In this document: piece after piece, positions 36,869 through 44,977 of the stretch | Layout of the letters: each line of letters begins with the position of its first letter | Numbering within the stretch: position 1 is the stretch's first letter | NCBI RefSeq assembly: GCF_000939975.1 | Contig: NZ_LK391969.1 | Location: forward strand, 310,001 to 374,000 | Origin: Pseudomonas saudimassiliensis | GTDB taxonomy: Bacteria > Pseudomonadota > Gammaproteobacteria > Pseudomonadales > Pseudomonadaceae | Direction of reading: 5' to 3' | Length of the DNA: 64,000 nucleotides | The notes under the pieces: generated by a model | What the model saw: only the letters and a program-made list of their open reading frames with translations | Told to the model about the DNA's origin: nothing | Databases searched by the model: none | Position numbers and translations under genes: made by a program

Positions 36869-37330
36869 ATGAGCACCCTTCGTATGCTGCTGCCCGCCGC
36901 TCTGGCGTGCACCCTGTTGGTCGCTGGCTGCGCCAGCACCGGCCCGAGTGTGAACCCCGAAGCGCTTACCGGCCACACCTGGACACTGGTCGAAGCGACC
37001 GATGCCGATGGTCGACTGGACACCGCCCTGACCGGCGGCGAACGCCCGCCCATCGAGTTGAGCTTCCATTCCGATCGCCTGGGCGTACGCAACGCCTGCA
37101 ACGGCATGGGCGGCGATTACCAACTCAAGGGCGACACGCTGGAGATCGGCAACCTGATGCAGACCATGATGGCCTGTGAACCCGCCTTGATGGCCAGGGA
37201 GGATGCCATCAAGCAGCGCCTGCAACAGCCGCTACAGCTGCAGTTTGACGAGGCTGGCAACCGGTTGACCCTGCGCAACGGTGCCGGGATCATGACCTTC
37301 CAGCCAGCAGCCGCGCAGCCGGCCCCCTGA
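36869..37330 (+). CDS. META-domain lipoprotein (HslJ-like)
   Basis: A 153-residue lipoprotein with lipobox VAGC (about C20), then a META domain: GHTWTLVEA, NACNGMGGDYQL, MMACEP and a final beta segment RNGAGIMTFQ. META/HslJ proteins are outer-membrane-associated and linked to stress or novobiocin resistance in E. coli. The ATG at 36869 is the proper start of the signal peptide. It lies 64 bases after the channel gene. Confidence 0.9.
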   Translation: MSTLRMLLPAALACTLLVAGCASTGPSVNPEALTGHTWTLVEATDADGRLDTALTGGERPPIELSFHSDRLGVRNACNGMGGDYQLKGDTLEIGNLMQTMMACEPALMAREDAIKQRLQQPLQLQFDEAGNRLTLRNGAGIMTFQPAAAQPAP

Positions 37331-37336
37331 CCCCTC

Positions 37337-37356
37337 CGGCAGGCCTAGGCCTGCCG
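37337..37356. repeat. Perfect 20-base palindrome after the META gene
   Basis: CGGCAGGCCT and its complement form an uninterrupted palindrome directly behind the META stop codon. Without a T-run it is at best a weak terminator; it may stabilise the mRNA 3' end. Confidence 0.6.
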
Positions 37357-37449
37357 ACCACTCGTCCTGCAGCCTGAACTCAGCGCATCGCCTCCCATCA
37401 CATTAATGAACGCCATAGTTATGGCTGATTCACCATCGATGGAGGACTC

Positions 37450-38085
37450 ATGATCAGATTGCGTAACCTCACCTACGGGCTGCTGGCGTTCGGCGCTGCA
37501 GCCGCCCTCTACCGCAAGTACACCGACACCCAGCATGCCGCGCCCGCTCGTTTTATCGACGAGGCCATGCTGCAGAGTCTGGGGGAGATCGAGGCGGCCC
37601 GGCTCGCACGGGAGCGAACCAACAATGAGCAGGTCAGAATCTTCGCCCGGCAGATGATCGACGACCATACCGCGCTCAATGGCGAACTCGAACGCCTGGC
37701 CAGTAACGGTGGCTATCAGATCGCCGGGGCGGGCAGCCTCACCGCCAAAGCCCGCGAGACCCTGGCCAACCTCAAGTCATCACGGTCGTTCGATCGCGCC
37801 TACGCCGAACACCAGATCACCAGCCATCGCCAGGCCATCGACCTGTACCGCCGCGGCACCCGCCTGGATGATTTCGACATCGGCAATTTCTCCCGGACCA
37901 CCCTGGACAAGATGCAGCATCACCTGGTGATGGCCGAGCAACTGGCGGAAGCGGTCAACTCCGGTCTGGCTCCGGCCACCCCGGCCGATGCGGCAGCCAC
38001 TGCGGAAGTGGACGCGAACGAGGCCGGCCTGAGCAGCGGCAGTCCGCAACAGAATCGCGGCAACGCCACCAACCCACACCATTGA
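37450..38085 (+). CDS. DUF4142 domain protein
   Basis: A 211-residue protein with a short hydrophobic N-terminal stretch and a four-helix ferritin-like DUF4142 domain (about 38-165), with IDEAMLQSLGEIEAARLA, QMIDDHTALNGEL and LDKMQHHLVMAEQLAE. It is probably periplasmic or membrane-anchored. The C-terminal 40 residues are Ala/Gly/Asn-rich and disordered. A GGAGG ribosome site precedes the ATG. Family function is unknown, although stress roles are proposed. Confidence 0.85.
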   Translation: MIRLRNLTYGLLAFGAAAALYRKYTDTQHAAPARFIDEAMLQSLGEIEAARLARERTNNEQVRIFARQMIDDHTALNGELERLASNGGYQIAGAGSLTAKARETLANLKSSRSFDRAYAEHQITSHRQAIDLYRRGTRLDDFDIGNFSRTTLDKMQHHLVMAEQLAEAVNSGLAPATPADAAATAEVDANEAGLSSGSPQQNRGNATNPHH

Positions 38086-38100
38086 TGCAAGGGGGCAACC

Positions 38101-38550
38101 ATGACGCAGACTCCGAAGAAACCCGCCGGCCTGGCCGTATACCTGAACTTCTCCGGCAACTGCCGGGAAGCACTGCAATACTATGCCCAGGAGCTGGGTG
38201 GCACCCTGGGCGAGATCCACAGCTACCGTGACGCCCCGGAGGGCACTGGCGTACCCGATGAGTGGCTGGATCAGGTCATGCATGGCGAGGTCACCGTGGC
38301 CAACCAGGTCATCATGGGTTCGGACGCCCCGCCCGGCTCTTACGAACCATCACAGGGCATGTTCATCCAGCTCTACTACGATGATGTGCTGACCGCTGAG
38401 CAGGCCTACAACCGGCTATCCGATGGCGGCACCACGCGCATGCCGTTTGGCCCGAGCTTCTGGGCCAAGGGCTTTGGCATGTTGACCGACCGCTTCGGCA
38501 TCGGCTGGGTCATTACCAGCTGCTACATCGAAGCGAAAGACTGGGGTTAA
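38101..38550 (+). CDS. VOC-fold protein (PhnB/glyoxalase-like)
   Basis: A 149-residue protein with the vicinal-oxygen-chelate pattern of PhnB-like proteins: VYLNFSGNCREALQYYAQEL at the start and FWAKGFGMLTDRFGIGW near the end. These proteins are small soluble dimers of mostly unknown function. It begins 15 bases after the DUF4142 gene, so the two may be co-transcribed. Confidence 0.9.
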   Translation: MTQTPKKPAGLAVYLNFSGNCREALQYYAQELGGTLGEIHSYRDAPEGTGVPDEWLDQVMHGEVTVANQVIMGSDAPPGSYEPSQGMFIQLYYDDVLTAEQAYNRLSDGGTTRMPFGPSFWAKGFGMLTDRFGIGWVITSCYIEAKDWG

Positions 38551-38567
38551 CCAAGGGGCGCGCCGGT

Positions 38568-39188
38568 TCAGACCCGGCGCACCGTTGCCAGCAAGCCGGC
38601 GGCAACTCCGAACATGACCGCGAAACTGCGGTTGAGCATGCGCTGCTGGCGCGGTGAGTTCAGCAAGCGCAGCGCCCGCGCCGCCAGGCCGGTGTATCCC
38701 GCCATCACCACCAGATCCACTGTTACCATGGTCGCGGTCAATATGAGGTATTGCGGTAGCAGGGGCCGGGCGGGATCGATGAACTGGGGCAGCACCGCGA
38801 GAATGAAGATGATCGCCTTGGGGTTGCTGAAGTTGATGACAAAGCCGCGCAGCACCAGACTCAAGGGCCGCCCGATCGGCCGGTGATCCAGCGCCATCAC
38901 CTGGGGCGGCGCCCACCACTGCCGGACCGCCAGATACAGCAGGTAGGCCACGCCGAACCACTTGATCAGCGCAAAGGCCAATGCCGAAGTGGCCAACAGC
39001 GCTCCCACCCCCGCCGCCACTATGATGATCTGCAATACCAGCGCCAACTGCAGCCCCAACGCATTCCAATAACCCCTGGCAAAGCCGTAGTTCATGCCAC
39101 TGGCCATGGACGCCACCGCCCCGGCGCCCGGTGACAGGCTGATGATCCAGCACGCAAGAAAATAGGCCAGCCAGATGTCGAGGTTCAT
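38568..39188 (-). CDS. LysE/RhtB-family amino-acid exporter
   Basis: A 206-residue inner-membrane protein with about six helices and the family signature SPGAGAVASMASGMNYGF; NFSNPKAIIFILAVLPQF is also typical. LysE/RhtB proteins export amino acids such as homoserine or threonine; the substrate here is not known. The ATG at 39188 (MNLDIWL) gives the normal length. It is divergent from yebG. Confidence 0.92.
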   Translation of the reverse strand: MNLDIWLAYFLACWIISLSPGAGAVASMASGMNYGFARGYWNALGLQLALVLQIIIVAAGVGALLATSALAFALIKWFGVAYLLYLAVRQWWAPPQVMALDHRPIGRPLSLVLRGFVINFSNPKAIIFILAVLPQFIDPARPLLPQYLILTATMVTVDLVVMAGYTGLAARALRLLNSPRQQRMLNRSFAVMFGVAAGLLATVRRV

Positions 39189-39258
39189 GGGAGGTTCCGG
39201 TCGAAAGAAGCGACGGATTCTAGCAGGGTTGCAAGGGGATGGTGACGAAGCCCCAAAA

Positions 39259-39274
39259 CTGTATAAAAAACCAG
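39259..39274 (+). promoter_or_regulatory. LexA (SOS) box upstream of yebG
   Basis: The site reads CTG-TATAAAAAAC-CAG, matching CTG-N10-CAG with an AT-rich centre, 70 bases before the yebG start. YebG is a known SOS-regulated gene in E. coli, which supports the site. Confidence 0.8.
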
Positions 39275-39343
39275 TATACTGTCGACCGTCCGCGGCAGCG
39301 CTGCCGCCGACCCAACGAATCATCTTCAAGCCAGGGGTAAACA

Positions 39344-39604
39344 ATGGCCGTTGAAATAGTCTACCGAAGCAGCAGAGACCCGGAGCGCCTGTTCATGGAT
39401 AAAGCCGAAGCCGACCGTCACGACAAGATGCTAGAGCTGGCCGAGCTGCTGAGCGAGGTCCTGCGCCAGGCGGTACCGTCACTTACCGAAGCGCAGTCGG
39501 AAGAAGCAGGCATCTACATGGCCAGGCACCGCGAACTGTTCGCCAAGGCCTTCAAGAGTTCGCCCGATGCCCTGGCGCCGCTGTTGGAAGAGGAGCCGGC
39601 CTGA
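39344..39604 (+). CDS. yebG: YebG family DNA-damage-inducible protein
   Basis: An 86-residue protein. The N-terminal AVEIVYRSSRDPERLFMDKAEADRHDKML is the YebG signature (split here only for reading), and the C-terminal half is helical. In E. coli the gene is LexA-regulated, and a good LexA box is present upstream. Function is not well established. It is divergent from the LysE exporter gene. Confidence 0.9.
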   Translation: MAVEIVYRSSRDPERLFMDKAEADRHDKMLELAELLSEVLRQAVPSLTEAQSEEAGIYMARHRELFAKAFKSSPDALAPLLEEEPA

Positions 39605-39634
39605 AGCCGGTTGCACCCTCAACAACAGCCTTGC

Positions 39635-39649
39635 GTAAAACCGGGTAAA
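39635..39649 (+). promoter_or_regulatory. Possible CpxR box
   Basis: GTAAA-N5-GTAAA fits the CpxR consensus of two direct GTAAA repeats with a 4-8 base spacer. A reversed TTTAC half-site follows at 39656-39660. The downstream gene encodes an exported protein, the class often under Cpx control. Direct evidence is lacking. Confidence 0.35.
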
Positions 39650-39816
39650 AGCGTCTTTACAAAACGCCCCTCCGCTCCGCCATGCCCTATGCTCGGTCTC
39701 GTGTGGGCAGGCTTTATGCCGAAGCGGCCGAGCAAGGCTTTCGTAAAAGGAAGTTTCTTGCCGGAATTTCGGGCATCGGCGCTGCTCTAAGCATTATCAG
39801 CGCGAGGGTACCCGTC

Positions 39817-40356
39817 ATGAAATTACGCCACCTGTTTGTCAGCATCTGCGCCGCAGCGGCGTTGCTGGGCTCCTTGGCCCAGGCCGCGCCGGGACCCTTT
39901 GCACCCGGGAAATCCCAGGATCACCGCCGGAGCTTCCAGCACCATCAGCAACAGCGGGATCATCACCGTGACCAGATGTTGCGCCGGGACCACAATCGCC
40001 ATGGCCAGCAGCACCCGGGTTCGGGCTACCGGCCCCGTGACCATGCGCTGCCCCCCGGGCATCGGCAGATCTATCAGCAACGACACCAGTACCGCGCACC
40101 CGACCGGGACCAACTGCGCCGCCAGATATATCAGCAGCGCCATAATATGGGCCGCGGTCCGGGCAGGCCACCCCGCTCCCATCTGATCATCGGCCGGCCG
40201 ATCCCCCATGGTTGGAGCCAGCGGGTGCCGCATCAACACGTTCGCCACCTGCCACAGTATCCGGGCTACGAATGGCATCGGGCAGGCAGTGACCTGGTGC
40301 TGGTCGCAGTCACTACCGGCCTGATCTACACCGTCGTGGAAAATGTCCTGAACTGA
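39817..40356 (+). CDS. RcnB-like exported His/Arg-rich protein
   Basis: A 179-residue protein with a signal peptide ending AQA, then a long region very rich in His, Arg and Gln (about 35-140), and a C-terminal segment (WHRAGSDLVLVAVTTGLIY) resembling RcnB-family proteins. The histidine-rich part could bind metal ions, but this is inference. The ATG at 39817 has a GAGGG ribosome site; the longer frame from 39682 has no signal peptide. Confidence 0.75.
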   Translation: MKLRHLFVSICAAAALLGSLAQAAPGPFAPGKSQDHRRSFQHHQQQRDHHRDQMLRRDHNRHGQQHPGSGYRPRDHALPPGHRQIYQQRHQYRAPDRDQLRRQIYQQRHNMGRGPGRPPRSHLIIGRPIPHGWSQRVPHQHVRHLPQYPGYEWHRAGSDLVLVAVTTGLIYTVVENVLN

Positions 40357-40435
40357 GCCAGCGGCGACCCGCCGCTCTTGCGGTGTGCTGGGGCTGCCCC
40401 TACCATCTGGCGGTTCCCTTCGCCCCTGGATGCCC

Positions 40436-41590
40436 ATGAAAGCCCCAGCCAAACGTCCGGCCTTCCTGTTGTTCTTTCCCCTCGCCGCCCTGCTGGCTGC
40501 GCTGACCGTACCGCTGTCGGTCTGGGCGGTGTTGTCGGGCAGCGGCTGGCCGCCCGGTTTGCTCGGCAGTGGCCATGGGCATGAAATGGTCTTCGGCTTC
40601 GCCCTGGCCTTGATTGCGGGGTATACCCTGGGCAATCAGCCGCAGTCGGTGCTGTATCCCCTGGTGGGCCTCTGGCTGGCGGCCCGCCTGGCCTGGATGC
40701 TGATACCCGACAGCTGGCTCGCCCTGCTGCTCTCGCCGGCCTTCGCCCTGCTGCTGGCCTGGCATGTGGTGCCCCGCTTCAACGCCGCGAAGAAGTGGCG
40801 CAACCGGATTACCGGCCCGCTGATACTGACCGTCTGCCTGCTGCCCTTGGCGTGGCTGGGGCTTCTTGCCGCGTGGCGCTACTGGCCGGACCTGGCGCGC
40901 GGCCTCGAGTTCAGCGCCGGCCGCCTGTTGCATGCCGGGGTGCTCTGCCTGTTACTGCTGATGATGTTCATGGGCGGGCGCATCATTGCGCCGGCAGCGA
41001 CCGTCACCCTGGAGCGCAAGGGGATCGAGCCCAGGGCCCGCCTGCAGCCGCATATGGAATCGGCCCTGATCATACTGCTGGGCCTGGCTATCCTGCCGTT
41101 GTTGTTACCGGGAGTGGATAGCAGCCTGGCTTATCGCTGGTCCGGCCTCTGCCTGCTGGCAGCGGCCGGTGTGCTGGCGGTACGCTGCTGGCGCTGGGAG
41201 TTGTGGCGCTGCATTGAGCGCCCTGACCTGCTGGCCTTCGGTATCGGCTACGCCTGGCTGGCCGTCGGTAGCCTGCTCTGCGGTGTTGCCTTCCTCGGCC
41301 AACACGCCGCTGCCCCGGCCCTGCATCTGATCACCATTGGCGGGTTGGGTACCTTGTCTACCGGGGTCATGTTGCGGCTGTACTTCCAGCGCGCCAGCAA
41401 GACGCCACCGGGCACGGGCTGGGTCTGTTGCATCACCACGCTGGTCGCCATCGCGGCGCTGAGCCGCTTTGCCAGCGGCCCCGCTGCGTTCGGCCAGCCA
41501 ATCCTGCTATGGATCTCCGCGGCCAGCTGGGCGCTGGCCTATATTGCCTTGCTGGCAAAGATGCTTGAGTTGAACCATCGGCTGCGCTAG
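40436..41590 (+). CDS. nnrS: NnrS family membrane protein
   Basis: A 384-residue polytopic membrane protein with about 12 hydrophobic helices and the NnrS marks GHGHEMVFGFALALIAGY and RIIAPAATVTLERKG. NnrS proteins are haem/copper-binding membrane proteins associated with nitric oxide metabolism and NO tolerance. The conserved histidines are visible (GHGHE and HLITIGGLG). The ATG at 40436 is used; ATG 40430 is a possible alternative. There are no denitrification genes nearby and no Anr/Dnr-type TTGAT-N4-ATCAA site was seen. Confidence 0.9.
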   Translation: MKAPAKRPAFLLFFPLAALLAALTVPLSVWAVLSGSGWPPGLLGSGHGHEMVFGFALALIAGYTLGNQPQSVLYPLVGLWLAARLAWMLIPDSWLALLLSPAFALLLAWHVVPRFNAAKKWRNRITGPLILTVCLLPLAWLGLLAAWRYWPDLARGLEFSAGRLLHAGVLCLLLLMMFMGGRIIAPAATVTLERKGIEPRARLQPHMESALIILLGLAILPLLLPGVDSSLAYRWSGLCLLAAAGVLAVRCWRWELWRCIERPDLLAFGIGYAWLAVGSLLCGVAFLGQHAAAPALHLITIGGLGTLSTGVMLRLYFQRASKTPPGTGWVCCITTLVAIAALSRFASGPAAFGQPILLWISAASWALAYIALLAKMLELNHRLR

Positions 41591-41606
41591 CGCCCGTTAA
41601 CGGGCG
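41591..41606. terminator. Stop-spanning palindrome between nnrS and the DUF2147 gene
   Basis: CGCCCG-TTAA-CGGGCG forms a perfect 6-base GC stem. It starts directly after the nnrS stop codon and contains the stop codon of the convergent DUF2147 gene. No T-run is present on either side, so termination strength is uncertain. Confidence 0.5.
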
Positions 41607-42058
41607 GTGCCAGGGCTATCGGCGCGGGTCCAGGTGGAGGTCCGGCCAAAGATCGGCGCCCCGACAAAACCACGCAGCTTGAGCACATCGGCGCCGTCCA
41701 GGGTCATCTTGCCCTGATAGGTCTTGCCGCTTTCCGGGTCGTAGACCTTGCCGTTTTCCCAGGTCTTGCCGTCACCGGCGGACTGCATGTCCCAGAGGAT
41801 GCGCAGGCCTTCCACTGGGCGGTCGCGCAGGCTCTCGTCGGGGTTATGCTGGTCGCGCTTGGGTTGTCCATCGGCGGCCAAGGGCTCGGCCAACCACACC
41901 AGTTCGCCACACAGCTTGTCGCCACAGGGGCTGACCTGCACCTGCCCCTGATTGTCTTCGGTATTCCACAGCCCGACCGGCTCGGCCGAAGCTTGCGCAC
42001 TGAACAACATCCCGGTTACCAAGGCGGATACGCCTAACACTTGTTGCAGACCTTTCAT
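41597..42058 (-). CDS. DUF2147 exported protein
   Basis: A 153-residue protein with a signal peptide ending ASA (about residue 25) and a DUF2147 domain with GLWNTEDNQGQVQV, CGDKLCGELVWL and LKLRGFVGAPIFGRTSTW. Two cysteines in the CGDKLC segment are the family's disulfide pair. It is probably periplasmic; function is unknown. It converges on nnrS. Confidence 0.88.
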   Translation of the reverse strand: MKGLQQVLGVSALVTGMLFSAQASAEPVGLWNTEDNQGQVQVSPCGDKLCGELVWLAEPLAADGQPKRDQHNPDESLRDRPVEGLRILWDMQSAGDGKTWENGKVYDPESGKTYQGKMTLDGADVLKLRGFVGAPIFGRTSTWTRADSPGTAR

Positions 42059-42088
42059 GGATCGATTCCTTTATGTCGAGCGGCCATT

Positions 42089-42706
42089 CTACGACAGGAT
42101 AACCAGCCGGTTGGGCAGTTCGTTGCGTTGCTGAGTGGCCGGCACGGCACGCTGCAGCTCCGCTCCGCATGCCTCGATACAACCCAGGAAGCCCTCCAGC
42201 GTCTGGCCCTGCCGTACCTTCTGGGTGAAGTCAGCGATGATGGACTGCCAAACGCTATCATCAATACGCTGGGAAATGCCCCGATCCACCATGATTTCCA
42301 CATAGCGCTCGGCTTCCGAGACGAAAATCAGCATGCCGGTTGCGCCAGAGGTATGGTGCAGCCCAAGCTGCACGAATTGCCGGTGAGCCAGATTACAGGC
42401 CCGCCAATGCCGTACCGAGCGCGGGATCAAGCGGGTGGTGAGGCTGGGAATCCGAAATACCATGGCCAGCACGACGAACGTCAGCCACTGGGCCAGCAGC
42501 AGTTCACCGCTGCTCCACCAGCCGGTCGCGACCAGCACGATGCCCGGCACCAGCAGGGCCGCTAGCCCCGCCCATAGCAAGGGTATGTAGTGATAATCGT
42601 CCGCCCGCGCGGCCAGTACCGTCACCACTTCGGCATCGGTATGCTGCTCGATGCGGTCAATGGCGGCAGCAACCTGTTGCTGTTGATCCTGCGTTAAAAG
42701 CGTCAT
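42089..42706 (-). CDS. TPM-domain membrane protein
   Basis: A 205-residue protein with a TPM-fold region split around two membrane helices (about 50-70 and 75-90) and the later VSEAERYVEIMVDRGISQ, typical of the second TPM-phosphatase protein in LemA clusters. It lies 19 bases downstream of the first TPM gene. Such proteins are inner-membrane associated; their function is not established, although TPM domains of plants act in photosystem repair. Confidence 0.85.
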   Translation of the reverse strand: MTLLTQDQQQQVAAAIDRIEQHTDAEVVTVLAARADDYHYIPLLWAGLAALLVPGIVLVATGWWSSGELLLAQWLTFVVLAMVFRIPSLTTRLIPRSVRHWRACNLAHRQFVQLGLHHTSGATGMLIFVSEAERYVEIMVDRGISQRIDDSVWQSIIADFTQKVRQGQTLEGFLGCIEACGAELQRAVPATQQRNELPNRLVILS

Positions 42707-42725
42707 TGTCTTTCCCTTGTCTGCA

Positions 42726-43475
42726 TCACCATCCACCCGAGGCACCGCCGCCACCGAAGCCGCCACCACCCCCGCCGAAGCCGCCGCCCCCCATGCCACC
42801 CATGCCGCCACCCCGGCCCATGCCACCAAGCAAGGCGCCCGCCAGCACCGCCCGGCCGAAGCGCCCGCGTCCACCGCGACCGCCGCCAATGAGAAACAGG
42901 ATGATCATGAAGAAAAACGTCAGCCCGCCGATCAGCGGCGCTGGCGGCCGTTCGCCCACCACCGGGGTGGCGGAGCGCAGCGGGTCACCGCCCAGCACCT
43001 GGATCATCGCCTCGGTACCGGCGACGATCCCGCCTTCGAAATCACCGCGCCGAAACGCCGGCGCAAGAATCTGGTTGATGATGATCGATGACTGCGCGTC
43101 GGTGAGCCGGTCCTCGAGGCCGTAACCGACCTCGATACGCATGCGGCGGTCATCCCAGGCGACGATCAAAAGCGCGCCATTGTCCTCCCCCTCCTGGCCG
43201 ATGCCCCAGGTCCGCCCCAATTGAACACCGAATTCCTCGATGGTCCGCCCCTGGAGGTCGGGTACCGTCACCACCACGACCTGCTCGGTGGTTGCCTGTT
43301 CATGACCGGCCAGCATCTGGGTGAGCTGTGCTTCCACCGGCGCGCTGAGCAATTCCGCCTGATCAACCACCCGCCCGGTCAACGGCGGGAAGGTGGGCTC
43401 GCTCGGCGCCTGCTGGGCCGCCGCTCCCCCAACCCAGAACAGCAGCCCCAGCGTCAGTATCTGCGCGAATTTCAT
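42726..43475 (-). CDS. TPM-domain protein with Gly-rich C-terminal tail (YgcG-like)
   Basis: A 249-residue protein with a signal peptide ending AAA-Q, a periplasmic TPM domain (about 28-150, with GRVVDQAELLS, WDDRRMRIEVGYGLE and RRGDFEGGI), one membrane helix (about 180-200) and a Gly/Phe-rich low-complexity tail of about 45 residues. It overlaps lemA by four bases (ATGA). The glycine-rich end is normal for YgcG-type proteins. It is part of a LemA/TPM/TPM operon. Confidence 0.9.
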   Translation of the reverse strand: MKFAQILTLGLLFWVGGAAAQQAPSEPTFPPLTGRVVDQAELLSAPVEAQLTQMLAGHEQATTEQVVVVTVPDLQGRTIEEFGVQLGRTWGIGQEGEDNGALLIVAWDDRRMRIEVGYGLEDRLTDAQSSIIINQILAPAFRRGDFEGGIVAGTEAMIQVLGGDPLRSATPVVGERPPAPLIGGLTFFFMIILFLIGGGRGGRGRFGRAVLAGALLGGMGRGGGMGGMGGGGFGGGGGGFGGGGASGGW

Positions 43476-44080
43476 TCGAACTGCACCTGCGGCGCCTGCT
43501 CGGCGTTCTCGGTGGTCGCCTCGAAGTTTTCCCGGATCGGCATATCGCTATACAGCACGCTATGCCAGATACGGCCAGGGAAGGTGCGGATCTCGGTGTT
43601 GTACTGCTGCACCGCGCTGATGTAATCGCGCCGGGCAACGGCGATGCGGTTTTCCGTGCCTTCGAGTTGCGACTGCAAGGCGAGGAAGTTCTGGTTGGAC
43701 TTGAGGTCCGGATAGCGCTCTGATACCGCCATCAATCGGCTCAGCGCGCCGGTCAACTGGGCCTGGGCCTGTTCGAAGGCCTGCATCTTGGCTGGATCAT
43801 CCAGATCATCCACCGAAACCTGGATGGAGGTCGCCCGAGCCCGGGCTTCAACCACGGCGGTCAGCGTTTCCTGCTCCTGGCGCGCGAAACCCTTCACGGT
43901 TTCCACCAGGTTGGGGATCAGGTCGGCGCGGCGCTGATACTGGTTCTCCACCTGCGCCCAGGCGGACTTCACCTGTTCATCGTAGCGGGGAATATTGTTG
44001 ATGCCGCAGCCCACCAACAAGCTGCCCATGAGCACCAGGATCGCTACCTGCCAGATACTGCGGAATGATGTCGGAGCCAT
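43472..44080 (-). CDS. lemA: LemA family protein
   Basis: A 202-residue protein with an N-terminal lipobox-like LVGC (about C26) following a hydrophobic stretch, then the helical LemA domain with QVENQYQRRADLIPNLVETV and RYPDLKSNQNFLALQ. LemA proteins are membrane-anchored with the coiled part facing out; their function is unclear. It is the first gene of the three-gene LemA/TPM unit. Confidence 0.92.
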   Translation of the reverse strand: MAPTSFRSIWQVAILVLMGSLLVGCGINNIPRYDEQVKSAWAQVENQYQRRADLIPNLVETVKGFARQEQETLTAVVEARARATSIQVSVDDLDDPAKMQAFEQAQAQLTGALSRLMAVSERYPDLKSNQNFLALQSQLEGTENRIAVARRDYISAVQQYNTEIRTFPGRIWHSVLYSDMPIRENFEATTENAEQAPQVQFE

Positions 44081-44133
44081 GTTCTATCCCATCCATTGAC
44101 GTTGTATAAGTGACCTTCGGGCGATACGGGAGT

Positions 44134-44460
44134 TCAGCGTTTGCTACCGTTGCCGCCTGGCTTCACCACCCACTCCGGGTCCTCGAACTCGCCGATCGGG
44201 CGAATCTCGCAGAACGGCGCGGCACTCCTGATGATCGCCGCCACCGTCGGGTCATGCTGCCCTTCCATGGCATCCCGTTGCGCCTTGCTGTCCCAGCTGG
44301 CGATGGCGATCAGGGTATCGGGATCATCGGTCTTGCGGTGCAGTTCGGTGCCCCGGGCACCCGGCGCGCGCTGGATGATTTCGCTGGCTCGCACCCAGGC
44401 ATCAGCGTATTCCTCAGCTGTGTGCCCTGCCTTGATATGTACCTCGAAGATGTATTTCAT
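44134..44460 (-). CDS. Antibiotic-biosynthesis-monooxygenase-like (ABM) protein
   Basis: A 108-residue soluble protein with a dimeric alpha-beta barrel pattern: FEVHIKAGHTAEEYADAW, then GARGTELHRKTDDPDTLIAIASW. ABM-fold proteins act as small oxygenases or as unexplained stress proteins; no active site can be pointed out here. It is 54 bases downstream of lemA's start, on the same strand and transcribed before it, so it could be part of that transcript. Confidence 0.75.
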   Translation of the reverse strand: MKYIFEVHIKAGHTAEEYADAWVRASEIIQRAPGARGTELHRKTDDPDTLIAIASWDSKAQRDAMEGQHDPTVAAIIRSAAPFCEIRPIGEFEDPEWVVKPGGNGSKR

Positions 44461-44601
44461 GCCTGCCCCCTTCGCAAACGGGCCGAACCAAACGGCCCCG
44501 TAGTCAGTCTAGGCAATAGAACCGGGAACGCACCCCGGTGCAGGCAAGCGGTGGACTTGTCTGCTTTACTGAAGCTACATCACTTTGTGAAGGAGAGAGC
44601 A

Positions 44602-44856
44602 ATGAGCTGGATCGTTTCCCTGATTATTGGTGGCATCGTCGGCTGGCTGGCCAGCATCATCATGAAAACCAACGCGCAGATGGGCATCATTGCCAACGTT
44701 ATCGTCGGCATCATCGGGTCCATGCTCGGCTTCTGGATCGCCGGCATGCTGGGCTTTGCGGAAGGGGGTGCGATCATCCGCTTCATCATTTCCATCGCCG
44801 GCGCGGTATTGCTCATCTTCATCCTCAGGGCGCTGGGTTTCTTCAAGAAAGCCTGA
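44602..44856 (+). CDS. GlsB/YeaQ/YmgE-type small membrane protein
   Basis: An 84-residue protein with three hydrophobic helices and the Gly-rich pattern IIGGIVGWLASIIMKT and IVGIIGSMLGFWIAG of the transglycosylase-associated family. It is an inner-membrane protein often induced in stress. The ATG at 44602 follows an AAGGAGAG ribosome site; a longer frame on the same strand starting at 44110 is not coding. Confidence 0.9.
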   Translation: MSWIVSLIIGGIVGWLASIIMKTNAQMGIIANVIVGIIGSMLGFWIAGMLGFAEGGAIIRFIISIAGAVLLIFILRALGFFKKA

Positions 44857-44860
44857 GCCC

Positions 44861-44904
44861 GGGCCGGTAGCGGGTGTAGCGCCTCGGCGCTACGCCTTCG
44901 GCCC
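44861..44904. repeat. Nested palindrome upstream of metG
   Basis: An inner 8-base stem GTAGCGCC (44876-44883) with GGCGCTAC (44886-44893) sits inside outer arms GGGCCG (44861-44866) and CGGCCC (44899-44904). There is no T-run. It could terminate or protect the preceding mRNA, or be a REP-type element. Confidence 0.6.
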
Positions 44905-44977
44905 ATCTGATGACCTCCCCCCGCCAAACAGGTACAATTACCGGCTTTGACCTGTCACCCAACAGAAGCCGAGTCCC

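Noticed and set aside
42726-42850. Glycine-codon repeat as a mobile repeat
   Set aside because: It is the low-complexity Gly-rich tail normally present in this TPM protein family.
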